Position numbers and translations under genes: made by a program
Notes under the pieces: model-generated
Database searches by the model: none
What the model was told of the DNA's origin: nothing
Seen by the model: the letters and a program-made list of their open reading frames with translations, nothing else
In this document: positions 1 through 7,249 of the stretch, piece after piece
Layout: each line of letters starts with the position of its first letter
Position numbering within the stretch: position 1 is the stretch's first letter
Assembly (NCBI GenBank): GCA_016789005.1
Contig: JAEURA010000061.1
Location: 1-43,529 of the forward strand
DNA length: 43,529 bases
From: Anaerolineae bacterium
GTDB lineage: Bacteria; Chloroflexota; Anaerolineae; Aggregatilineales; Phototrophicaceae
Reading direction: 5' to 3'

Positions 1-99
1 GAAGGGACGGCGCTCAGGTTTGGGAGTAGAAGCGCCTTTAGTGCGCTTGGCGGTTCGCTAGCCGAGTGCTTCAGCTCTCGGCGGTGTCCGCATCCATAC

Positions 100-193
100 C
101 CAGTGTCGTTTATCGTGACCCTATCCCTACGTCGGGTGACAAGAATGCCGTCCCTACAGGATCGAGGTTGTAGGGGCGCCATTGATGGCGTCC
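100..193. repeat. REP-like palindromic repeat fragments
   Basis: The stretch before the first gene is non-coding as far as I can see. It holds short palindromic pieces: GTAGGGGCGCC at 170-180 followed by ATTGATGGCGTCC folds as GCGCCAT/ATGGCGT around a two-base loop. An upstream piece at about 124-157 starts CCCTAC and ends GTCCCTAC. The GTAGGGGCG core recurs at 7140-7148 and 42008-42016. Such dispersed repeats are common between genes in Chloroflexi. Nothing recognisable lies in 1-99 apart from GC-rich inverted bits. Confidence 0.5.
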
Positions 194-257
194 GCCGCTC
201 CGAAGACACAGAATGCCCCCAAAACTTTGAAATGCACCCCCAATCGACAAGAATATT

Positions 258-286
258 TTGCGACGCTAAATAAATTGCTGTATGAT
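258..286 (+). promoter_or_regulatory. sigma-70 type promoter of the radical SAM gene
   Basis: The -35 box TTGCGA (258-263) is followed by exactly 17 bases and the -10 box TATGAT (281-286). Transcription would start near 293. That leaves a leader of about 140 bases if translation begins at 433. The surrounding AT-rich patch (250-290) stands out in the otherwise GC-rich sequence. Confidence 0.65.
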
Positions 287-432
287 AAGGGCAGTGGTTG
301 GACGGGATGACTTCGACACGGCGATGAGTCGTGAGAACCCCCGCTCCCCGAAGCGTATCTGCTCCGTCGAACGGTCGTTCCCCCCTCACTTCCTCGCCGA
401 AGCCCGCCCGGTGCACACGAAAGGCACTCGGA

Positions 433-1719
433 ATGCAGTTGTCGAAACGCGCGCTGTATCGGTTCCCCTGGTCAGGCAACGACAACCCCATCGGCTGGTT
501 GGAAGTGACTGACAAATGCAACACCTACTGTCGGGGCTGCTACCGCATCAACGGGATGCAGGGTCACAAGTCGCTGGATCAAATCAAAGAAGAAATCGCT
601 ATCCTCAAGAAGTGGCGCAACTGCGACAACATCTCCATCGCAGGCGGCGAACCGCTGATCCACCCGGACATTCTGGAGATCGTTGCCTACATCCGCAGCC
701 TGAAGATGAAACCCCTCATCCTGACCAACGGCATTCGGATGGAGAATGACCGGGATTTCATGGTCAAACTGAAGCAGGCGGGCGTGGTTGGCTTCACCTT
801 CCACATCGACAGCGAACAGCAGCGTCCCCACTGGAAAGGCAAGACGGAGACTGAGTTGTTCGAGCTGCGTCAGCACTTTGCCGATATGGCGCACTCCATC
901 GGCGGGCTGTTCGTCAGCTTCGGCATGACGGTCTACCCCGGCAACCTCGACTTCGTGCCAGAGATGGTCGCCTGGGCGAACCGCAACATCGACCGGGTGC
1001 ATGGGCTGGTGCTGATCGGCTTCCGCAACGCGGCGATGGAAGGGGGCTACGACTACTTTGCCGATGGCAAGCAGGTTGATCCCAAGACCAGCTATTTCGC
1101 CGAGTCAACCGAGGAATCTTATCTGACCTCCGCCGATGTCTACGCCAAGATCAAGGAGCATTTCCCGCACTACGAGGTCTCAGCATACATGGGCGGCAGT
1201 CAGACTCAGGACAAGCTGACCTGGCTGGTCTCGGCGCAGTTGGGCACGCGGCACAAGATGTACGGTTCGGTCGGCGCAAAAGTGATGGAGCTGTTCCAGA
1301 TGGTCCATCATCTGCGGCATGGGACCTACGTCATCTACTCGCCGAGCAACAAGATTCCCAAGATCGCCTTCGCGCTCGGTTTGCTGGACAAACAGGTGCG
1401 GGAAACGTCCGGGAAATTCTGGCGCGAGATGCTGCGTCACCCCGCCGAACTCTTCCGCCCGATGTACGTCCAGAGTATCGGCATCATCCAGGGACCGGAT
1501 CTGCTGGCAGATGGTCGCGTGGATATGTGCGAGAGTTGCCCCGATATGACAGTGTGGAATGGTCAGCTGGTGCATTCCTGCCGCATGGATGAATGGCGGC
1601 TGTACGGCAACTACCTCATGGCTCAGCCGAAGACGACGCCAGCCGAAAATGGCGGGCAGTTCGTCGCCGCCGAGAAGATTCCGGTCGCCAGGAAGTCCGA
1701 GGAACTCGTCCCGAAATAG
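433..1719 (+). CDS. Radical SAM protein with C-terminal cysteine cluster
   Basis: This is a 428-residue radical SAM enzyme. Near the N-terminus the CX3CX2C motif (C29, C33, C36) would bind the 4Fe-4S cluster that cleaves S-adenosylmethionine, and GGEP (71-74) is the usual SAM-binding strand. A second cysteine group near the C-terminus (C366, C369, C383) suggests an auxiliary cluster of the SPASM/twitch kind. The substrate is not evident. I chose ATG 433 because the sequence becomes protein-like there (MQLSKRALYRFPW) and an AAAGG lies just upstream. A GTG at 331 would add 34 low-complexity Pro/Ser/Arg residues and has no ribosome site. The gene stands alone, converges with the GH2 gene, and is served by the promoter at 258-286. 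Cytoplasmic: no signal peptide or membrane segment. Confidence 0.85.
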   Translation: MQLSKRALYRFPWSGNDNPIGWLEVTDKCNTYCRGCYRINGMQGHKSLDQIKEEIAILKKWRNCDNISIAGGEPLIHPDILEIVAYIRSLKMKPLILTNGIRMENDRDFMVKLKQAGVVGFTFHIDSEQQRPHWKGKTETELFELRQHFADMAHSIGGLFVSFGMTVYPGNLDFVPEMVAWANRNIDRVHGLVLIGFRNAAMEGGYDYFADGKQVDPKTSYFAESTEESYLTSADVYAKIKEHFPHYEVSAYMGGSQTQDKLTWLVSAQLGTRHKMYGSVGAKVMELFQMVHHLRHGTYVIYSPSNKIPKIAFALGLLDKQVRETSGKFWREMLRHPAELFRPMYVQSIGIIQGPDLLADGRVDMCESCPDMTVWNGQLVHSCRMDEWRLYGNYLMAQPKTTPAENGGQFVAAEKIPVARKSEELVPK

Positions 1720-1725
1720 CCGAGG

Positions 1726-1817
1726 GTCCCCTCGCCCGCTTCAGTGCGCGGGGGGAGGGGACTTGACTCCCCCTTCTCCCCGTTTTTGTGGGAGAAGGGG
1801 TTGGGGGTTGAGGGAGG
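1726..1817. terminator. Double hairpin between convergent genes (repeat-derived)
   Basis: Two stem-loops fill the 116-base gap between the convergent radical SAM and GH2 genes. The first pairs GTCCCCTCGCCCGC (1726-1739) with 1746-1762. The second has a perfect 11-bp stem, 1770-1780 with 1790-1800, around a T-rich loop. There is no clean T-tract, so termination is inferred from position. The right half (GGAGAAGGGGTTGGGGGTTG, from 1791) resembles the internal parts of the elements at 4254-4410 and 30362-30483. Confidence 0.5.
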
Positions 1818-1835
1818 GAAAGTTCATAACAGGAC

Positions 1836-4142
1836 CTATCCGCCAAGGAGAGCGTCGGCGATCCAGGCGAGACGGGTGACAACCCTGTTGGGAAGCCGCT
1901 GCCGGAGGACTCGTTCAGCGAATGCCTCGCGTACTTTCAGCGGAACCAGGCGCACTGCCGGGCTGACGCCGGAATCGGCGAGGCTCGCTGCGCCGGCGCG
2001 GTCGAAGACCTTCGTGCCGAGATAAAGATCGAATTTCCAGGGATAGCCCGCCGGACGGCGGCGGCGGGCGAACGGCTGCCGGTAGACATTTTCGCACAGC
2101 AGCGCACCGTCCGCCGCAGTCAGCCGCAGGACGAACTGCCAGCAGGCGCGGGGATCGAACGTCCAGCGCATCGGGCACAGGCGCTGCGACCGATTCGGGG
2201 CGACATCGAGGACCTGCTCGCCTTCCAGCAAGATCAGACCATCGGCGTCGGTCGCCCGCCAGTCGAGGCGCGCCCCTGGAAAGGCGGCGGGAGTGTCATT
2301 CAGCGCCCACAGCGCACGCGGTTGGTGTCCGTCATGTTCCAGCGTGATCAGGAGCGGCTGCGACGCCTGGCGCAGCGCGGCATAGCCCGCCTTCGGGATG
2401 CGGCAGGAATCCAGCACCCCGCACCCAACCTGCGGGACCTGATCGATCAGCCAGAAGTGGATGTATCCGGCGCAGCGCTCCCCGCGCAGGCGTCTAAAAT
2501 GCTCCACATGGAACTGGATCAGGTCCGCTTGATATTCCCACAGCGAGTCGATCTGCCCTTCCAGATGATCCAACCGCTCCCACACCGCCGGATACAGTCG
2601 CAGCGTCTCCAGCGCGGCGGGGGCTTCGAAACCGAACTCGCTATTGAGCAGCGGGTGATGCCCGTAGACATCGGTGTAGTGCGGGGTCCAGATCGCCCCG
2701 TAATAGGTATGCGCATCGCCCGACCGCCGCCAGTCGTCCTCCATCTGCCCGGAGCAAATGAAGACCGGGCGCGTGGGGTCCTGCGCCAGCGCATCGGCGT
2801 AGAGCGCCGGATCGGGACGCCGCTCCAGGTTGCGGCGGCGGGCGAAGACCATCGTCGGCTCGTTGTGACACGCCCAGGTGATAACCGACGGGTGATTGCC
2901 GAGCAGATCGATCATCTCGCGCTGCATGACGCGGGCACGCGCCTCGAATTCCGGCGTGGGGTCGTGAATCCAGTTCAGCTCAAAGTCCTGCCAGATCATC
3001 ATGCCGGCGCGGTCGCACAGGTCATAGACCTCCGGCGGCGAGACGTGAACGTGCACCCGCAGCAGGTTCAGGTGGGCGTCACGCGCCAGGGTGATGTCGC
3101 GCTGCAACCCCGCCTCTGTGCATTGCGACAGGTAAACCGACGGCATGTAGGCGCTGCCGCGCAGGAACACCGGGCGGTCGTTCAGCCGGTACTCGAAGCG
3201 CTCTGACGAGCGTTGAAGCGCGATGGAGCGCACACCGAAGCACTCCGTCCAGACGCTCAGACAGTCACCGCCCGAATCGACCAGGGCAGCCTCCAGGCGG
3301 TAGAGATCGGGCGATCCCTGATCCCACGACCACCACCAGTGCGGATCGGGAAGGGTCAGCGTCTCCTCGCAGAGATGTTCGCCCGGCGGCAGGATAAGCA
3401 TGCGCCGCGCGGACGCGCCGCCGCCCCGGTGATTTTCTGCCGAGACGGCAAGGTGCAGGTGTCCCTGCCAGGTCTCTGCCCGGCAGTTGGTGATGTGCAG
3501 GCGCAGAGAAACCCGCCCATCCAGGTCAGTGCGTATCCGAATGTGATCGATGCTCACGCCCTGATCCAGCAGCAGCCAGACCGGACGCCAGATGCCGATC
3601 GGGTTGACCGCCGGGGGAATCATGCCCTCACCGTGCTCATACAGCCCTTTGATCATCCCCCGCACCACGTGATCACTCGGATACGTCCCGGAAGGGTTCG
3701 GCGGATCCCAGGGCGCGCTGACCCGCACCGTCAGTTCGACCGGACGTGCGGACAGCAGACGGGTCACATCGAGATCAAACGGGGCAAAGTGCCCTTCGTG
3801 CCGCCCGGCGAACTTCCCATCCGCCCAGACCTGGGTGTAATAATCGACCCCTTCAAAACGCAGCCGCGCCCGCCGAAAGTCGCCATCGGGACGCTGGAAG
3901 CTCCGGCGGTACAGCCAGGCATACTCGTTGATGGCGCGTACAGCGTCACCCCAGTACGGCTGATCCGGGTGCAGGACCGGCTGCAAATGGGCGCATTCCG
4001 GGACTTCGCGCCAACCGGAAGCGTTGTCCAGGGCAGCGAGCGCGTCCCCGCCGTCGAGCGGGACCGGCGTCGCCCGCCAGGGCCCAATCAGGCGAAGGGT
4101 AGTGAACCGGGCATTCGAAACGGAAGGGATCGACTTGTTCAT
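1836..4142 (-). CDS. Glycoside hydrolase family 2 protein (beta-mannosidase/beta-galactosidase-like)
   Basis: A 768-residue GH2-type enzyme that should cleave terminal beta-linked sugars with retention. Domain order: N-terminal sugar-binding jelly roll (about 15-190, with EYAWLYRRSF and a VWADGKFAGRHEGHFAPF stretch), immunoglobulin-like sandwich (about 195-310), TIM barrel (about 315-620), then a C-terminal beta region. The acid/base is E428 in CHNEP and the probable nucleophile is E502 in LLNSEFGFE. The WW-rich run at 269-272 and the SEFG context look more mannosidase-like than LacZ-like, but substrate cannot be fixed. No clear signal peptide, so probably cytoplasmic. The ATG at 4142-4140 follows a TATGAT box by six bases, suggesting a leaderless transcript. 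Converges with the radical SAM gene. Confidence 0.85.
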   Translation of the reverse strand: MNKSIPSVSNARFTTLRLIGPWRATPVPLDGGDALAALDNASGWREVPECAHLQPVLHPDQPYWGDAVRAINEYAWLYRRSFQRPDGDFRRARLRFEGVDYYTQVWADGKFAGRHEGHFAPFDLDVTRLLSARPVELTVRVSAPWDPPNPSGTYPSDHVVRGMIKGLYEHGEGMIPPAVNPIGIWRPVWLLLDQGVSIDHIRIRTDLDGRVSLRLHITNCRAETWQGHLHLAVSAENHRGGGASARRMLILPPGEHLCEETLTLPDPHWWWSWDQGSPDLYRLEAALVDSGGDCLSVWTECFGVRSIALQRSSERFEYRLNDRPVFLRGSAYMPSVYLSQCTEAGLQRDITLARDAHLNLLRVHVHVSPPEVYDLCDRAGMMIWQDFELNWIHDPTPEFEARARVMQREMIDLLGNHPSVITWACHNEPTMVFARRRNLERRPDPALYADALAQDPTRPVFICSGQMEDDWRRSGDAHTYYGAIWTPHYTDVYGHHPLLNSEFGFEAPAALETLRLYPAVWERLDHLEGQIDSLWEYQADLIQFHVEHFRRLRGERCAGYIHFWLIDQVPQVGCGVLDSCRIPKAGYAALRQASQPLLITLEHDGHQPRALWALNDTPAAFPGARLDWRATDADGLILLEGEQVLDVAPNRSQRLCPMRWTFDPRACWQFVLRLTAADGALLCENVYRQPFARRRRPAGYPWKFDLYLGTKVFDRAGAASLADSGVSPAVRLVPLKVREAFAERVLRQRLPNRVVTRLAWIADALLGG

Positions 4143-4148
4143 CGAGCG

Positions 4149-4154
4149 ATCATA
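4149..4154 (-). promoter_or_regulatory. -10 box placed for a leaderless GH2 transcript
   Basis: TATGAT on the minus strand lies six bases before the GH2 start ATG. With normal -10 spacing, transcription would begin at or next to the A of the ATG. No matching -35 box at 16-18 bases is visible; the nearest, TTGCGC, is 20 bases away. No Shine-Dalgarno sequence precedes the gene. Confidence 0.4.
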
Positions 4155-4253
4155 CGCGCAGTCAAAAAGGAAGAGCGCAAACCATCAGCCGCGCTGTCAG
4201 GCTTACAACGCCAACATGATACCCCAAGCGCACGGCGCTTCCCACCTGAACCG

Positions 4254-4410
4254 CCAAAATTCAGTGAATCACGAAACTGCATCCCCATCCCTGAATCCTC
4301 TCCCCCATTGTATGGGGAGGACTTTCCTGACCCGTTGTGCACCCCTTCTCCACTGCGCGGAGAGGAGGTTGGGGGTGAGGATGTTGAAACTCGTGATTCA
4401 CTGAAATTGG
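4254..4410. mobile_element. Palindromic MITE-like element
   Basis: The ends are a perfect 15-bp inverted repeat, TTCAGTGAATCACGA at 4260-4274 and its complement at 4391-4405. It extends to about 20 bp (CCAA... / ...TTGG) with one indel. The inside is a long imperfect palindrome: CATCCCCATCCCTGAATCC on the left mirrors the GGTTGGGGGTGAGGATG on the right, with a nested hairpin (CCTCTCCCCCAT / ATGGGGAGG). There is no open reading frame and no transposase, and I see no target duplication. It lies between the divergent GH2 and PIG-V-like genes. Confidence 0.65.
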
Positions 4411-5624
4411 ATACAATCAGGGGGGTCAGGTTCGCAGATCAGGAGTCCTGTGCCACGAACGCCGTCCAGACCAGCGCCGGGTCACTGCTGCGCCAAGGGC
4501 TGACCGCCGTCCTGCCTGTATGGCTGTCGCTGCTCGCCATCGCGCTCGCCTGGGGGATCACTATGGACATCCTCCCCGGCTACATGGAGGGCGAGCAGTT
4601 TTATCCGACCAACTGGGCGGCGAACCTCGCCCACTTCGATCCCCATTCTTACCTCGTCGTCGCCGAACAGGGCTACGAAGCGGGCGAAAGCAGCGTGCGC
4701 TTTCCCCTGTTTCCCTTCCTGCTGCGCCTGGTCATCGCGATAACCGGTGCGGACGGACACCTCGCCCTCTTCTGGCTGAGCAAGGTTTCGCTGCTGCTCG
4801 GGCTGCTGGGGGTGTGGCTGGTGGTCCGCCATCAGACCGATGAAGACCTGGCGGGGCGCGCAGTCCTCTACATGGCGTTTCCGATCCTCGGCAGCGGCTA
4901 CACCTGGCTGATGTCCTACGCCGAGCCGCTCCATCTGGCGCTGTGGGCGTTCGGCTTCCTGCTATTCTTTCAACGCCGCTACGCGCTGTGTGGGCTAATC
5001 ACCATGCTGACCATGTGGACTCGTCCGCAGGCGGCGTTTCAGATTCCGGCTTTCGCCGCCGCGCTCACTATCGATGCGCTGCGCGCTGGCGGCTGGCGCG
5101 CCCTGCTGGACCGCGAATACTGGCGGCGCGGGCTGCTCATCTGCGGGCTGCCGCTGCTTGCCTACTCCGCCTGGATGCTGCACATCAGCAGCCTGACGCA
5201 GCTCCCGCTCAGCCCGGTCACAACCGTGCAGGCATATGGGCGGCTCGACTGGCTGGCGCCCTGGGTGCGCATCCTGGAGCGCGTCCGCTTTCTCGCCGCA
5301 CATCCGCCGGCGGACGCAGGCTGGACGATGCTCTTCGAGGACTACCAACTCTTTGTCGCACTCGCCTCGCTGGTCGCGCTGTTCATAGCGGCGGCACGCG
5401 GCAGGCTGCACTGGGGGCTGGTGCTCTTCTCCGCCCTGTCGATCCTGCCCGGTCTGAGCACCGCCGTGACGAGCATCGGGCGCTATGCCCTGCTCACCTG
5501 GATTCCCCTCGCGCCGCTGATGATCATCCCCAGGCGCTGGGACTCGGTCATCCTCCCGTTCAGCCTGGCGCTCTCCTTCCTGGCGCTGGTCGTCATCGGC
5601 TTGGTGAAAGGCTTGCAGCCATGA
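4407..5624 (+). CDS. PIG-V-like mannosyltransferase (GT-C membrane protein)
   Basis: A polytopic membrane protein of up to 405 residues that resembles the Mannosyl_trans2 / PIG-V family (GPI mannosyltransferase 2 and bacterial relatives). These use lipid-linked mannose as donor on the outer face of the membrane. About nine hydrophobic segments are visible. The luminal region after the first helix holds the family-like NWAANLAHFDPHSYLVVAEQGY with the acidic D, followed by FPLFPFLLRL; SYAEPLHLALWAFGF and MWTRPQAAFQIP are also typical. The start is uncertain. The first in-frame ATG (4563) would cut off the first membrane helix; TTG 4407 is the nearest upstream start but has no ribosome site and abuts the repeat element. 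A GGAG-spaced GTG (4450) is in another frame. Its stop overlaps the next gene's ATG (ATGA). Confidence 0.75.
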   Translation: MDTIRGVRFADQESCATNAVQTSAGSLLRQGLTAVLPVWLSLLAIALAWGITMDILPGYMEGEQFYPTNWAANLAHFDPHSYLVVAEQGYEAGESSVRFPLFPFLLRLVIAITGADGHLALFWLSKVSLLLGLLGVWLVVRHQTDEDLAGRAVLYMAFPILGSGYTWLMSYAEPLHLALWAFGFLLFFQRRYALCGLITMLTMWTRPQAAFQIPAFAAALTIDALRAGGWRALLDREYWRRGLLICGLPLLAYSAWMLHISSLTQLPLSPVTTVQAYGRLDWLAPWVRILERVRFLAAHPPADAGWTMLFEDYQLFVALASLVALFIAAARGRLHWGLVLFSALSILPGLSTAVTSIGRYALLTWIPLAPLMIIPRRWDSVILPFSLALSFLALVVIGLVKGLQP

Positions 5625-6850
5625 AGTTCGGACGTGAGCAGGCGCTTGTGCTGGGCGCAGCCATCGTCGTGCTGCTGATCGGCGTCGCCATGTTCGCCTC
5701 CGCCGGCGACCAGATCACTGACGAGGCGCGCCTCGCCAGGATGTGGAGCGACGCGCTGTGCGATGGGCGCTACGACGACCTGTACGAACTCTCCGCCGTC
5801 GAGGTCGATGCCGAGACGTTCACGTCGTGGACGAGCACCTATGTAGAGAGCGGGCAGCTTCCCCAGCCCTGTATCGCCCGCGTCAACCTGAATCTGGCCC
5901 GCCCCGTGCCTGTCCCGGACAGTCTGCGCGAGAGCATCGACCTTGTTCGTATGTTTTCGGAGGTCAGCTTCATCGGTCCTGGGGGCGAAACGCTGACTCA
6001 GCCCCTGTGGCTGTACCGCCACACGGACGGCAAATGGCGCGTCTGGGCGAGCTATTTCGGCGCGACGCCGGAGCGGGGCGTCGCCGTCGGCGAGACCACG
6101 ACACTTACCGACCGCAGCGGTCTGCTGATCGGACTGGCACAGGTCGTGCCGCCGGTGCAGGTCTACCAGGGCGAAAACCGGGCGCTCTTCGGCGTCACGA
6201 TGACCCTTCAGACGCTCGCCCAGCCCTGGGAATGGCACATCCCTTTCCTGATGATCGACGGCGTGCGCGCCCGCCCGGTGGAACACCTTGACCAGATGCC
6301 CGAAGAATGGCGAGCAGGCTTCGCCACTTCCAACGGCGGGAGCTATCTGCCGCAGAACCTCGAACAGACCCTAACCTTCTGGTTCGACTTCGAGGGTTCA
6401 GCCGCCGGCGCGCGCGACCTCACCCTCACTTTCACCGCGCAGGCGCCGCACACCGGCACGCTGAAGGCGACCTACTTCAGCATCCCGACTGAAGCCCTCG
6501 CGCCGATCACCCCGTTCAACCCCTTCAGAAACGTCCGCCCCGCTGATGCGTCAGGACGCATCGCTTTCGCGGCGGAGATCGACATGGCGGGGTTTCCCGG
6601 CGACCGGTTGTATCTGGAATGCACTCGGATCATCGGCGTGACGGCGGCAGGGGCGTGGCGTCACGCGACCGACTGCGGCTTCCCGGCAGTGAATGGGCAG
6701 TATTTCCTGCCGGGCGATCATCTGGCGACGACGATCTATTTTGACGGCTATGCCGACCTGAGCCAGGGTGCCATCGTGCGACTCGACTATCGCCGCAATG
6801 AGTACGTCACGGCGGTGCGCTATGTGCTGTGGTCAGCCGGCGCGCCATAA
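5621..6850 (+). CDS. Membrane-anchored secreted protein of unknown function
   Basis: A 409-residue protein not recognised as a named family. Residues 8-28 form one hydrophobic segment (ALVLGAAIVVLLIGVAMFAS) that acts as an uncleaved anchor or signal; there is no lipobox cysteine. The first about 120 residues after it (DEARLARMWSDALCDGRYDDLYELS...WRVWASYFG) look like an NTF2-like fold of the kind seen in secreted Chloroflexi and actinobacterial proteins. The rest is beta-rich (VYQGENRALFGVTMTLQ, LTFWFDFEG, LEQTLTF) and may be immunoglobulin-like. Two cysteines (in LECTRI and HATDCGF) may form a disulfide. ATG 5621 overlaps the mannosyltransferase stop by four bases, so the two are translationally coupled and probably work together at the cell surface. 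Confidence 0.75.
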   Translation: MKFGREQALVLGAAIVVLLIGVAMFASAGDQITDEARLARMWSDALCDGRYDDLYELSAVEVDAETFTSWTSTYVESGQLPQPCIARVNLNLARPVPVPDSLRESIDLVRMFSEVSFIGPGGETLTQPLWLYRHTDGKWRVWASYFGATPERGVAVGETTTLTDRSGLLIGLAQVVPPVQVYQGENRALFGVTMTLQTLAQPWEWHIPFLMIDGVRARPVEHLDQMPEEWRAGFATSNGGSYLPQNLEQTLTFWFDFEGSAAGARDLTLTFTAQAPHTGTLKATYFSIPTEALAPITPFNPFRNVRPADASGRIAFAAEIDMAGFPGDRLYLECTRIIGVTAAGAWRHATDCGFPAVNGQYFLPGDHLATTIYFDGYADLSQGAIVRLDYRRNEYVTAVRYVLWSAGAP

Positions 6851-6882
6851 AAAAAGACCGCCCTGGCGTACAGGACGGTCTT
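6849..6882 (-). terminator. Intrinsic terminator of tRNA-Gly
   Basis: Read on the minus strand, a 12-bp stem (6871-6882 with 6854-6865, one mismatch) around a five-base loop is followed by a run of T (complement of 6849-6855). It sits directly downstream of the tRNA and overlaps the end of the convergent upstream gene. Confidence 0.85.
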
Positions 6883-6888
6883 CTGCTG

Positions 6889-6961
6889 AGCGGGTGATGG
6901 GACTCGGACCCACGACATTCTGCTTGGGAAGCAGACACTCTACCAACTGAGTTACACCCGC
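6889..6961 (-). tRNA. tRNA-Gly (anticodon CCC)
   Basis: A 73-base cloverleaf on the minus strand. The acceptor stem GCGGGTG pairs perfectly with CACCCGC, and the discriminator base is T (U73), as usual for glycine tRNA. The anticodon arm is TCTGC-TTCCCAA-GCAGA, giving anticodon CCC. The T arm contains GGGTCCGAGTCCC. The D arm contains AACTCAGTTGGTAGAG. The 3' CCA is not encoded. Confidence 0.95.
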
Positions 6962-6972
6962 AATATGGTGAA

Positions 6973-7001
6973 ATCATAGCGCGCAGAGGTGCGGCTGTCA
7001 A
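6973..7001 (-). promoter_or_regulatory. Consensus sigma-70 promoter of tRNA-Gly
   Basis: On the minus strand, a perfect TTGACA -35 box (7001-6996) is followed by 17 bases and TATGAT (6978-6973). The start would fall a few bases before the mature tRNA 5' end. This is the best consensus promoter in the window. It overlaps the outer left arm of the inverted repeat at 6984-7102. Confidence 0.85.
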
Positions 7002-7102
7002 GACGCCCAAGAACGGACAGGGATGAGACATGAGGGGCGAGGGATGAGCGAAAACAGCTTCGGCAAGCGTATTTTCTCATCCCCCGTCCCTCAGCACCTC
7101 TG
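6984..7102. repeat. Imperfect inverted repeat, about 119 bp
   Basis: The outer arms are CAGAGGTGC (6984-6992) and its complement (7094-7102). The inner arms are 7032-7054 and 7072-7092, which match with a few differences (GAGGGGCGAGGGATGAG against its complement CTCATCCCCCGTCCCTC). The whole can fold as a long hairpin upstream of the tRNA. No coding sequence is present. Confidence 0.5.
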
Positions 7103-7110
7103 GTCACTGC

Positions 7111-7249
7111 TCTAGAGCCTGTCTGATAATTGCCCTTAGTAGGGGCGCGTCGCGACGCGCCCGCCGTAACCGTGACGATTTTTCAGGCAGTGCGGGCGGC
7201 TCGCGAGCCGCCCCTACGAGAGCGTTGACGAATTATCAGAGACGCTCTA
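7111..7249. mobile_element. MITE-like element with TCTA direct repeats at the glnA stop
   Basis: Terminal inverted repeats CTAGAGCCTGTCTGATAATT (7112-7131) and the complement of 7231-7250 match at 18 of 20 positions. TCTA flanks both ends (7111-7114 and 7246-7249) and looks like a 4-bp target duplication. Inside are two REP-like hairpins: GTAGGGGCGCGTCGCGACGC from 7140, and GCGGGCGGCTCGCGAGCCGC from 7192. No reading frame is present. The right-hand TCTA contains the glutamine synthetase stop codon (TAG on the minus strand, 7249-7247). Confidence 0.65.

Noticed and set aside
331..432. GTG start adding 34 residues to the radical SAM protein
   Set aside because: Low-complexity composition and no ribosome site; the conserved-looking protein begins at 433.
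3213..4400. Long plus-strand open frame opposite the GH2 gene, continuous with the mannosyltransferase
   Set aside because: It is antisense to a gene with clear catalytic motifs, has Arg/Pro/Gln-rich composition, and is a by-product of high GC.
4450..4503. 17-codon leader peptide with GGAG-spaced GTG
   Set aside because: Too short and of unconvincing composition to call a gene; recorded instead as a possible sign of a frameshift.
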